From CAYFWF01 sp964346815 (lineage in GTDB: Bacteria > Acidobacteriota > Aminicenantia > Aminicenantales > Aminicenantaceae), in assembly GCA_964346815.1 (NCBI GenBank), contig CAYFWF010000023.1, positions 1 through 64,000 of the forward strand: DNA of 64,000 nt. Direction: 5' to 3'. Shown here one piece after another: positions 1-7,377 of the stretch. Numbering within the stretch: the stretch's first letter is position 1; the number at the start of each line of letters is the position of its first letter. The translations under genes were made by a program, and so were the position numbers. The notes beneath the pieces are model-generated. The model was not told the origin of the DNA. It saw only the letters and a list, made by a program, of their open reading frames with translations, and searched no databases.

Positions 1-177
1 GTTTTTTTGATCGGAGCCGCCCTCGGCAGGTCGGTCTATGCCCCGAGGCGGAGCCTCCTGCCGTGGCGCCTGCCGCAAACGTTCGTCAACGCCGCAGGAC
101 GTCATTCGCTGCTGATCTACATATTGCATCAGCCGGTTATCCTGGCCGTGCTTTATGCCCTGGGCCTGATGAAGTGA
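1..177 (+). CDS. C-terminal end of a membrane acyltransferase, DUF1624/HGSNAT-like (partial)
   Basis: The reading frame is open from the first base of the window and ends at TGA 175-177, so only the last 58 residues are present. They hold a basic loop followed by a final hydrophobic helix with the segments AGRHSLLIYILHQP and VILAVLYALG. A histidine-containing S-L-x-x-Y-x-x-H-Q-P pattern just before the last helix is what I associate with DUF1624 / heparan-alpha-glucosaminide N-acetyltransferase-like proteins, which are multi-pass membrane acyltransferases acting on sugars. This assignment rests on recollection of the family C-terminus. Other acyltransferase-3-like membrane proteins end similarly, so the family is likely but not certain. 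The gene start lies outside the window. Confidence 0.6.
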   Translation, partial: VFLIGAALGRSVYAPRRSLLPWRLPQTFVNAAGRHSLLIYILHQPVILAVLYALGLMK

Positions 178-194
178 AATGAATAAAAAAATGA

Positions 195-407
195 TATTTT
201 CAGGGACTGGAAATCCCCGGACTTATGCGTGCCTATATGTATTCCTTCGGCCACAATAAACCGCACAAAGCCCTGGAGGCGCTGAGGGGCTGGAGCTCAG
301 CCGGATTGGCCTGCAGGGACTGCGCCGTCTGCACCGTCCGATGCGCTGTCGGTTTCGATGTCCGGGCCAGAGCCCTGGAGCTGGCCGCTGTCCTCGAGAA
401 CGTATGA
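195..407 (+). pseudogene. C-terminal remnant of an iron-sulfur aldo/keto reductase
   Basis: From the stop at 192-194 the frame reads through an ATG at 225 to TGA at 405-407. The encoded 60-70 residues match the extreme C-terminus of aldo/keto reductases that carry an extra cysteine-rich tail: an R-x-Y-M-Y stretch, then C-x-x-C-x-x-C-x-x-x-C (CRDCAVCTVRC) followed by GFDVRARALEL. The TIM-barrel body, with its Asp-Tyr-Lys-His catalytic residues, is entirely missing. There are in-frame stops immediately upstream (180-182 and 192-194) and no ribosome binding site at the ATG. I therefore read this as a gene remnant. A free 60-residue Cys-rich peptide is possible but less likely. Confidence 0.55.
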
Positions 408-413
408 ACAAGG

Positions 414-1037
414 TCACTTTTTCTTCTTGACCTTCGTTTTTTTCCCTTTCGATTTACCCTTCGATTTTCCTTTTCCTTTCTCGATCTCTTTGTTTATGTT
501 GACGAATTTGATTCCCCTGCCCCGCATCTCGGTGACCTTGTCCGGAGCGATCTTGTGGTATTCCGAGATGAACCTGAGATTGACCAGATCGACCACCTCG
601 CTGTCGGTCAGAACGATCTTTTTCCATTCTTTATTGGGACGGTATTTTTTATAGTAGCCGTAGGCCCTGCCGTAAGGAGGCCCGATCTTTTCCACTGTGA
701 GAGGAACGAAAAAGATCTCCGGGGAGAGGCCGAGCCGGAAAGAGATATCCAGCCACGAAATCCGGTTCATGCGGAGATCGATGACAGCGGAAGGCTTCAC
801 CCGGGCCCGGGAAGCGAGATAGTAAATGACAGGAAGCTCCTCTGTGCTGAACCGGTACCGCTCTTTAACGGCCACCACTTCTTTTCCAGGAATGTGGTAG
901 TGGTTGCTGACGGCGAGATAAAAACTCCGAAGTTCTCCGTCGGCGACAGAAATGCCGAAATCGACCCGAGTGTCCTGTGCCGAGACCGTGACCTGAATCA
1001 GAGAAAGGACAATCAGAAAAATAAATAGCTTCATCAT
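414..1037 (-). CDS. Secreted protein of unknown function with a Lys/Gly-rich tail
   Basis: The start is set at the ATG at 1037 (MMKLFIFLIV...) because GGGAG lies 7 bases upstream. The upstream in-frame ATG at 1061 lacks such a site. The product is about 207 residues. It begins with a clear signal peptide ending near VSAQD, followed by a globular middle rich in aromatic residues, with a repeated GRAYGYYKKYRP-like patch. It ends in a highly basic tail of about 25 residues made of alternating Gly, Lys and Ser. I do not recognise the family. The basic tail could bind nucleic acid, polyphosphate or the envelope surface, but nothing in the sequence decides this. The gene is divergent from the kinase at 1227 and separated from it by about 190 bases. 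Confidence 0.6.
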   Translation of the reverse strand: MMKLFIFLIVLSLIQVTVSAQDTRVDFGISVADGELRSFYLAVSNHYHIPGKEVVAVKERYRFSTEELPVIYYLASRARVKPSAVIDLRMNRISWLDISFRLGLSPEIFFVPLTVEKIGPPYGRAYGYYKKYRPNKEWKKIVLTDSEVVDLVNLRFISEYHKIAPDKVTEMRGRGIKFVNINKEIEKGKGKSKGKSKGKKTKVKKKK

Positions 1038-1195
1038 GATATTCTCCCATCGAGAATGCATCTTAACCAGACTATTTTGGATCAGGCTTCAGGCAGGGTC
1101 AATCGCCTTCGGAGGTGATTCAGGGGGTGATGCGCTGAGGAAATCACACCACTTTTGTCACGAAGCGCCAGGCGGGTTGACACCCCTGAGATTCC

Positions 1196-1213
1196 TTGAT
1201 AATCTTTTATCAA
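1196..1213. promoter_or_regulatory. Perfect 7-bp dyad upstream of the kinase start
   Basis: TTGATAA and its exact reverse complement TTATCAA are separated by the 4 bases TCTT. The dyad ends 13 bases before the ATG at 1227. A TTGACA at 1177-1182 lies just upstream, and GATAAT at 1198-1203 falls inside the left arm, although the spacing between the two hexamers is only 15 bases. The position, over the putative -10 region and next to the ribosome binding site, suggests an operator or an RNA hairpin controlling the downstream kinase. It was identified by eye only. Confidence 0.4.
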
Positions 1214-1226
1214 AGTAAAAGGAAAG

Positions 1227-3710
1227 ATGGCTAACACCTGTCCCAATTGCCGGCACGAGAATCCCGACGACACTCTTTTCTGCGGGAAATGCGGGACCAA
1301 GTTCGCGTCGCCAGAAGAGATCTCTGTCCTTCGCACAAAGACCATACAAACGCCGGCTAAAGATTTATCCAAAGGAACGACCTTTGCAGAGAGGTACCAG
1401 CTCATCGAAGAGCTGGGAAGAGGAGGCATGGGTGTCGTGTATAAAGCTCAGGATACCAAGCTCAAGCGTACCGTTGCCCTGAAATTTCTGCCTACGGAGT
1501 TAACCTACATCCCCGAGGTCAGAGAGCGATTCATGCAGGAGGCCCAAGCTGCCGCAGCACTGGACCATCCCAATATCTGCACCGTCCATGAATTCGATGA
1601 GGCCGAGGAGAAAACCTACATATCTATGGCCTATGTGGAGGGCCAGAGCCTAAAGAAAAAGATCGAATCCGGCCCGCTTGCATTGGATGAAGCCATCGGG
1701 ATTGCCACACAAGTCGCAGAGGGTTTGCAGGAGGCACATAAGAGAGGAGTGATCCACCGGGACATCAAAAGCGCCAACATCATGGTCACGGAAAAAGGTC
1801 AGGCCAAGATCATGGATTTCGGATTGGCCAGGCTCGAAGAAGGGACTCTGGTCACCAAAGAAGGGATGACCATGGGGACGATCGCTTACATGTCTCCCGA
1901 GCAGGCGCGGGGGGAAAAGGTCGATCTCCGGACAGATATTTGGTCATTCGGTGTGCTTCTGTATGAACTGTTCAGCGGTCGACTGCCCTTCAAAGGGGAG
2001 CATGATCAGGCCGTGGTGTATTCGATACTGAATGAAGAGCCTGCGTCAGTCACTGAATCACGTTCCGACATTCCTCTGTCTATAGATCAGGTTGTGTGCA
2101 AGGCTCTGGAGAAGAATCCGGAAAAGAGATACCAGCTCATGGACGAGCTGCTGGATGATCTAAAATCTATCTCAGAGGGAATTGTACCAGAAGAGATCAA
2201 GGTGAGGCTGAGGAAAGCCAGGCTGCTGAGAAGGAAGAGGGCTATTCTTTATGCAGGTATCGCGGGTTTGCTCATCATTGCGGCAGTCATAATCCTGAGC
2301 CTTTTTACGGGACGTACTGAAGCCCTGGAAGCGGTTGCGGTCCTGCCGCTCGAGAACCTCACGGGCGATCCAGGGCAGGAGTTTTTCGTGGATGCAGCGA
2401 CCGATGAGCTGATCGGGCAGCTGGCCCAGATCGGTGCCTTGCGGGTGATTTCTCGCAGATCGGTCATGCAGTATAAAGGTGTAAAGAAGCCCATACCGGA
2501 GATTGCACAGGAATTAAATGTGGATGCTGTGGTGGAAGGGACGGTGCTTCATGTCGGAGACAGCGTGCGCATCCGGGTGCAGTTGATCGAGGCGCTTCCC
2601 GAGGAGCGGAACCTCTGGGCGCAGACGTACGACCGGGAGATGACCGATGTGCTGGTGATGTATAAAGAAATGGCACGCGCCATTGCCGATAAAACCCGAG
2701 TCGAGCTGACCTCACAGGAAGAAGCGAACCTTGCCAGTACCCGCCAGGTCAATCCCGAGGCCTACGAGGCCTATAATAAGGGGATGTTTCATTTTTATAA
2801 ACTCACTCCACAGGACCTCGAGCTCGCGCTTCAGTACTTCGAGTTAGCCTTGGAGAAGGATCCGGATTACGCTCTGGCTTATGTGGGTATCGGTCAAGTC
2901 TGGGGCGGACGCCAGCAGCAGGGATTGGTGTCCGCCAGCGAGGCGGGGCAGAAATCGAGGGCGGCTCGCCAGAAGGCCCTGGAACTGGACGACACGCTTC
3001 CGGAAGTGCATTATGCGTTGGCGACACAGAAAACATGGGGGGATTGGGATTGGGAGGGTGCGGAAAAGGAATTCCAGCGGGCGATCGAGCTCAACCCAAA
3101 CTATCCGGATCCACGCGCCTATTACTCGTATTTCTTGTTCTACATGGAGCGTCCGGAGGAAGCGATGGCCCAGATCGAACGCGCCCTGGAATTGGACCCG
3201 TTCCATGCCGCTTTCCGATCGATTTATGCTTGGGATTTGATGTACGCGCGCCGGTTTGACGAAGCAGTCGAGCATCTCCAGGAAACGCTCAGAACAGCAC
3301 CCACTGACCAAATGACGCTCTCCGCTCTCAAGTCTGCCTACCATGTGAAAGGAATGTATGAAGAAGCGCTGGAAATATGGAAGATGTGGTTCGCTACCAA
3401 GGGCGATCGTGAAGCCGAAGAAGCTCTGGCACGCGGCTATGAGGAGGGGGGATACTCCGGGGCTTTGAGCAGCGTGGCGGAAATGATGATCGAACGCTCA
3501 CGGACAACTTTCGTTACACCCTGGCAGATCGCGACGCTGTACACCCGTGCCGGGAAGAATGAGGAAGCCCTCGAATGGCTGGAGAAAGCATATGAGGCTC
3601 ATGATCCCAATATGCCGTATATCAGTGTGGATCCGATTTTCGATGATCTGCGCGGCGATCCACGCTTCCAGGACCTTCTGCGTCGGATGAACCTTCCCCA
3701 AGGGAGTTGA
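1227..3710 (+). CDS. Zinc-ribbon Ser/Thr protein kinase with TolB-like and TPR domains
   Basis: This is an 827-residue membrane-anchored eukaryotic-type kinase. Residues 5-22 form a zinc ribbon with two CxxC knuckles. The kinase domain runs from about 57 to 320, with the glycine loop GRGGMG at 64-69, the ATP-binding Lys at 86, HRD at 177-179, DFG at 197-199 and an SPEQ motif in the activation segment, so all catalytic residues are present. One membrane helix lies at about 339-361. Next come a TolB/FlgO-like domain (about 365-510, beginning AVLPLENLTGD) and TPR repeats to the end. The topology implies a cytoplasmic kinase and a periplasmic sensor half. The ATG has an AAAGGAAAG site directly upstream. 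Four related kinases occur in the window. The substrate is unknown. Confidence 0.93.
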   Translation: MANTCPNCRHENPDDTLFCGKCGTKFASPEEISVLRTKTIQTPAKDLSKGTTFAERYQLIEELGRGGMGVVYKAQDTKLKRTVALKFLPTELTYIPEVRERFMQEAQAAAALDHPNICTVHEFDEAEEKTYISMAYVEGQSLKKKIESGPLALDEAIGIATQVAEGLQEAHKRGVIHRDIKSANIMVTEKGQAKIMDFGLARLEEGTLVTKEGMTMGTIAYMSPEQARGEKVDLRTDIWSFGVLLYELFSGRLPFKGEHDQAVVYSILNEEPASVTESRSDIPLSIDQVVCKALEKNPEKRYQLMDELLDDLKSISEGIVPEEIKVRLRKARLLRRKRAILYAGIAGLLIIAAVIILSLFTGRTEALEAVAVLPLENLTGDPGQEFFVDAATDELIGQLAQIGALRVISRRSVMQYKGVKKPIPEIAQELNVDAVVEGTVLHVGDSVRIRVQLIEALPEERNLWAQTYDREMTDVLVMYKEMARAIADKTRVELTSQEEANLASTRQVNPEAYEAYNKGMFHFYKLTPQDLELALQYFELALEKDPDYALAYVGIGQVWGGRQQQGLVSASEAGQKSRAARQKALELDDTLPEVHYALATQKTWGDWDWEGAEKEFQRAIELNPNYPDPRAYYSYFLFYMERPEEAMAQIERALELDPFHAAFRSIYAWDLMYARRFDEAVEHLQETLRTAPTDQMTLSALKSAYHVKGMYEEALEIWKMWFATKGDREAEEALARGYEEGGYSGALSSVAEMMIERSRTTFVTPWQIATLYTRAGKNEEALEWLEKAYEAHDPNMPYISVDPIFDDLRGDPRFQDLLRRMNLPQGS

Positions 3711-3877
3711 TGGGCTAAGGTGCTCCCTGAAGTCAAACATTATGATGAATAAAGCACATAGAATGCACATAGAATGAAACAAACCTTAGGCATAGACATG
3801 GTAAGAAAATTATGATAGAAATGGGGTTACTTTGAATGAGTGTTTCTATAAGCTTTGGCCTTGAAAAGGAGGGAACT

Positions 3878-4462
3878 ATGAAACGCCTAAGCCAAATCAC
3901 TTTTTTCCTGATCCTGTCTTTTCTCCTGATTCTGCCTTCGACCACTTTTGCCCAAGGAGACCAGGTCCGGAAGAGCCTGAAAGCCAGCGTCATGCAGAGA
4001 CTGGGAGTCGACACAGATATCACCATCGAATACAGCAGGCCCGGGGTAAAAGGCAGAGAAATATGGGGTGGGCTCGTACCCTACGGCATGGCTCCCGGAA
4101 ACAAATACTCCGACAATAAGCCTTATCCTTGGCGGGCGGGCGCCAACGAAAACACCACCATAGAATTCAGCAAGGATGTCCTTGTCGAAGGGAACAGACT
4201 GCCGGCTGGTAAATACGGCATACACATGATCCCTTCGGAGGAAGACTGGATCATCATCTTCAGCAAGAACAACTCGGCATGGGGAAGCTTCTCCTACAAC
4301 CAGGAGGAAGATGCTCTCCGGATAACCGTAACTCCTGAAGAGGCGCCACACAAGGAGTGGTTGATGTACGGGTTCGAAGATCTGGCAGGGACATCCGCAA
4401 CCGCTTACCTCCACTGGGAAGAGTTGAAGGTGCCGTTTAAGATCGAGCTGCCCGAGGAATAA
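3878..4462 (+). CDS. DUF2911 family secreted protein
   Basis: The start is set at the ATG at 3878 because AAAGGAGGG lies 5 bases upstream. An upstream in-frame ATG at 3836 has no such site. The product is 194 residues with a signal peptide ending near TTFAQGD, followed by a single domain with the conserved features I associate with DUF2911: IEYSRPGVKGREIWGGLVPY near the front, the WRAGAN segment, PAGKYGIHMIP, and a final beta-rich part with tryptophans. The biochemical function of DUF2911 proteins is not established. The protein is probably periplasmic or outer-membrane associated. It sits alone between the kinase gene and the bacillithiol cluster, with about 165 and 285 bases on either side. 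Confidence 0.85.
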   Translation: MKRLSQITFFLILSFLLILPSTTFAQGDQVRKSLKASVMQRLGVDTDITIEYSRPGVKGREIWGGLVPYGMAPGNKYSDNKPYPWRAGANENTTIEFSKDVLVEGNRLPAGKYGIHMIPSEEDWIIIFSKNNSAWGSFSYNQEEDALRITVTPEEAPHKEWLMYGFEDLAGTSATAYLHWEELKVPFKIELPEE

Positions 4463-4560
4463 TCAAGCCCTGGGCTCAGGATTTTTACGAACAGTCGTTT
4501 CAGTCCCTGTGTCTACAAGAGAACTGTATCAAATATCAAAGCATGAAGTGGTGTGACATC

Positions 4561-4641
4561 GTCATGGCGAGTGACCAAAAGCCGCGTGCCCATCTCGTCA
4601 GGAAAAAGAGATCACCACGTCGTTACGCCCCCCGCGATGAC
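4561..4641. repeat. Imperfect intergenic palindrome, dispersed-repeat type
   Basis: This lies in the 284-base gap 4463-4746. The left end GTCATGGCGAG is mirrored by the right end CCCGCGATGAC. Inner blocks CGTGCCCATCTC and GAGATCACCACG are also mirrored, giving an imperfect dyad of about 80 bases. The right half resembles a common interspersed bacterial repeat that reads GAGAT-n-CCACGTCG ... CGC-n-ATGAC in many genomes. No second full copy was seen in this window. It may form a stem-loop in the leader of the gene at 4747. The rest of the gap shows nothing I can name. Confidence 0.5.
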
Positions 4642-4746
4642 ACAGGAATCGATACATTCATATTCGTTTTTGCCGATGAAGGAGCAGAAATTCAATAAAA
4701 AACAAGCCAATACCTTGATTTTCTTTTTCCGGAAAGGGGTGGAACG

Positions 4747-7224
4747 ATGAAGAAGCATCTCTCCATCCTCTTTGTATGTGTGCTGTTTCTCAATTCCCAT
4801 GCACCCGCTCCGAAGATAGAGCTTCTCGATGCTGGAGAACTGCAGATCGCCGTTCAAAAGCTCAACGTGCTCGGAAGTGTTCTTTACATCGAAGCCCATC
4901 CGGATGATGAAAACACTTCGGCCCTGGCCTATTTTTCGAAAGGCCGAACATACCGCACGGCATATCTGTCTCTCACACGCGGCGATGGGGGGCAAAACCT
5001 GATCGGACCTGAAAAGGGCGCTGAAATCGGGATCATCCGAACCCAGGAACTCCTGGCTGCCCGGAGAAATGACGGCGCCGAACAGTTTTTTACACGTGCC
5101 ATCGATTTCGGCTACTCCAAAACACCCGAGGAAACGCTGGCTTTATGGGGAAAGGAAGCCATCCTCGCAGACATCGTCTGGGTCATTCGTCTCTTCCGTC
5201 CCGATGTGATCATCAGCCGTTCACTTGGCGAGAGCTACGGCGGTCACGGACACCACGCAGCCGCCGGCAAGCTGGTCAGGGAAGCCTTTGGGGCGGCCGC
5301 AGAACCTGACAGATTTCCGGAACAACTGCAGGATGTGCGGCCTTGGCAGGCTCGAAGGTTATTCTGGAACAGGTGGCAGCGCGGTCAGTCGGAGACGGAC
5401 GGAGTTCTAACGATCAATACAGGTGAGTACAATCCTCTGTTCGGTAAATCCTACTCGGAAATCGGCGCAGAAAGCCGGTCCATGCACAAAAGTCAGGGAT
5501 TCGGTGTGACCGCTCGACGCGGAAACCGCACCGACTACTTTCAGCTCATGGAGGGGACCCCGGCAGCCACGGACCCGTTTGACGGAATCGATACAACCTG
5601 GCGGCGGGTCCCTGGAGGCCAGGAGATCGGGCTTCTGCTGGCTCATATTATCGAGACTTTCGATCCGCGATACCCGTGGAAATCTCTCCCCAGCCTGCTG
5701 GCTGTCCATGCTGAGTTGAGTGAGCTGGATGAGACGTATTGGGTAAAGATAAAAAAAGAAGAACTGCTGCGGGTCATCCGGTCTTGTGCCGGGCTCTGGA
5801 TGGAGGCGGTTTCGCCCGATTTTGCCGCTGCTCCCGGCGATGAGATCGAGATACAAACCACCATCATCAACCGGTCGGAATACCCCTTCAGGATTCAAGA
5901 AATAGATTTTGACGGACTCGCTCCTGCCTCAGAGCTGGATATCCTCCTCGAAAACAACGACCCCCAAACTTTCGAGAATACCCTCCGGATCCATGGAGAT
6001 TTTCCGATTTCACAACCTTACTGGCTGCTGGATCCACCAGAAAAGGCCAGGTTTTCGGTCCGGGAGCAAAAACTTATCGGAACGGCTGAAAATCCTCCCT
6101 CGATACGGATAAAGATCAAATTGGCCGCCGACGGCAGTCTCCTGGAATATTCCGTTCCCCTGCTTTTTCGGTGGAGGGATAGAGTGGAGGGCGAATGTTA
6201 CAGGCCTTTTGAAATCAGACCATTGGTGACAGTTCATGCTGAAAACAAGGTTAAAATTTTCACCAAGGATGATCCCAAGGAGATCCGGGTAAAATTAAAG
6301 GGCCACGCTCCAGATATTGCGGGCGCTGTCCGCCTCACAGGGACTGCAGAGTGGCGCGTTACCCCCGAAAGCATTCCATTTGTCTTGTCCCGTAAATATG
6401 AGGAAATCCTTGTATCGTTTGAAGTCACTCCTCCCAAGAAGCCAGGTGAAGCCATCTTGACCGCCGAAGCAGAGATCAACGGGCAAAAGTTTGGCCGTGA
6501 TATGGTGGAAATATCCCACCCCCACATCAAAAGGCAGGTGTATTTTCCCGAAAGCGGCGTAAAAGCCATCAAAATGGACGTGAAGCACCGAGGAAGTAAA
6601 CTCGGCTATATCATGGGCTCTGGTGACGAAGTCGCGGACAGTTTGCTCGATCTCGGCTACGATGTGACTCTCCTGGATGATGATATGCTGGAAAGGGCGG
6701 ATCTGAGCCGGTTCGATGCCATTATAGCCGGCATTAGAGCCTACAACACCCGGGAACGTCTTAAATATATGTATCCCCGGCTTCTTCAGTACGTCGAGGA
6801 GGGAGGGACCTTTATCGTCCAATACAATGTATCTCGTGGACTGCAGACCGGAAATATCGGTCCTTATCCTTTGACTATCGGGCGGGATCGGGTGAGTGAA
6901 GAAGACGCTCCTGTCGCTTTCCTCGACCCCCGGCACCCTCTCTTGAACTTTCCCAACCTGATCACCCAAAAGGATTTCGAGGGATGGATTCAAGAAAGGG
7001 GTTTATACTTCGCTTCGGAATGGGACGAAAGATACGACCCGATTCTCACATCCCACGACGCCCATGAGTCGGGGAAAAAAGGTGGCCTGCTGTATACACG
7101 ATTCGGGAAAGGCGTTTTTATCTATACGGGATATTCCTGGTTCCGGCAGCTCCCGGCAGGTGTTCCGGGAGCGTACCGCTTATTCGCCAACTTGATTTCC
7201 TCTGGAGAGGCCGATGGACCATGA
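4747..7224 (+). CDS. Exported PIG-L family deacetylase with C-terminal ThuA/GATase-like domain
   Basis: The protein is 825 residues with a signal peptide (MKKHLSILFVCVLFLNSHA). Residues 42-250 form a PIG-L/LmbE deacetylase domain with the zinc motif HPDDE at 51-55 and a GGHGHH cluster near 167, so the metal site is complete. A long beta-rich middle follows. The last 230 residues (DAIIAGIRAYNTRE..., YTGYSWFRQLPAG) look like a ThuA or class I amidotransferase-like fold. The ATG has GGAAAGGGGTGG just upstream. It heads a co-directional cluster with bshC, bshB1 and bshA, and its 3' end overlaps the next small gene by 11 bases. Being exported, it is unlikely to be the bacillithiol deacetylase itself and probably acts on an external N-acetyl sugar conjugate. 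Confidence 0.85.
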   Translation: MKKHLSILFVCVLFLNSHAPAPKIELLDAGELQIAVQKLNVLGSVLYIEAHPDDENTSALAYFSKGRTYRTAYLSLTRGDGGQNLIGPEKGAEIGIIRTQELLAARRNDGAEQFFTRAIDFGYSKTPEETLALWGKEAILADIVWVIRLFRPDVIISRSLGESYGGHGHHAAAGKLVREAFGAAAEPDRFPEQLQDVRPWQARRLFWNRWQRGQSETDGVLTINTGEYNPLFGKSYSEIGAESRSMHKSQGFGVTARRGNRTDYFQLMEGTPAATDPFDGIDTTWRRVPGGQEIGLLLAHIIETFDPRYPWKSLPSLLAVHAELSELDETYWVKIKKEELLRVIRSCAGLWMEAVSPDFAAAPGDEIEIQTTIINRSEYPFRIQEIDFDGLAPASELDILLENNDPQTFENTLRIHGDFPISQPYWLLDPPEKARFSVREQKLIGTAENPPSIRIKIKLAADGSLLEYSVPLLFRWRDRVEGECYRPFEIRPLVTVHAENKVKIFTKDDPKEIRVKLKGHAPDIAGAVRLTGTAEWRVTPESIPFVLSRKYEEILVSFEVTPPKKPGEAILTAEAEINGQKFGRDMVEISHPHIKRQVYFPESGVKAIKMDVKHRGSKLGYIMGSGDEVADSLLDLGYDVTLLDDDMLERADLSRFDAIIAGIRAYNTRERLKYMYPRLLQYVEEGGTFIVQYNVSRGLQTGNIGPYPLTIGRDRVSEEDAPVAFLDPRHPLLNFPNLITQKDFEGWIQERGLYFASEWDERYDPILTSHDAHESGKKGGLLYTRFGKGVFIYTGYSWFRQLPAGVPGAYRLFANLISSGEADGP

Positions 7225-7360
7225 ACGAATAGAAAAAAAAGAAAAAGATCAGGAAAAGCCGCCCATTTTATCGTCTTGGAACCGGCTGTATACGGTGGTC
7301 CTGCTGAATCTCGCCTTACTCATACTTCTTTTCTATCTGTTTACCAAGGCATTCGATTAG
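7214..7360 (+). CDS. 48-residue single-pass membrane protein in the bacillithiol cluster
   Basis: This short gene is easily missed. ATG 7214 is preceded by GGAGAGG at a good distance, and the frame ends at TAG 7358-7360. It overlaps the end of the PIG-L gene by 11 bases, a translational-coupling arrangement. The first 20 residues are highly charged (many Glu and Lys). They are followed by a W-N-R-L-Y motif and one hydrophobic helix, TVVLLNLALLILLFYLFTKAF. The layout, a charged cytoplasmic head and one helix, resembles small membrane partners encoded next to sodium/solute symporters, and a symporter is encoded at the end of this cluster. That functional link is inference. The bshC start lies 18 bases downstream. 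Confidence 0.75.
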   Translation: MDHERIEKKEKDQEKPPILSSWNRLYTVVLLNLALLILLFYLFTKAFD

Positions 7361-7377
7361 AGAACGAGAGAGACTCG

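Noticed and set aside
555..1028. Long plus-strand frame opposite the Lys-tailed secreted protein
   Set aside because: It lacks a ribosome site and domain content. The minus strand has a signal peptide and a good start, so this is a shadow frame.
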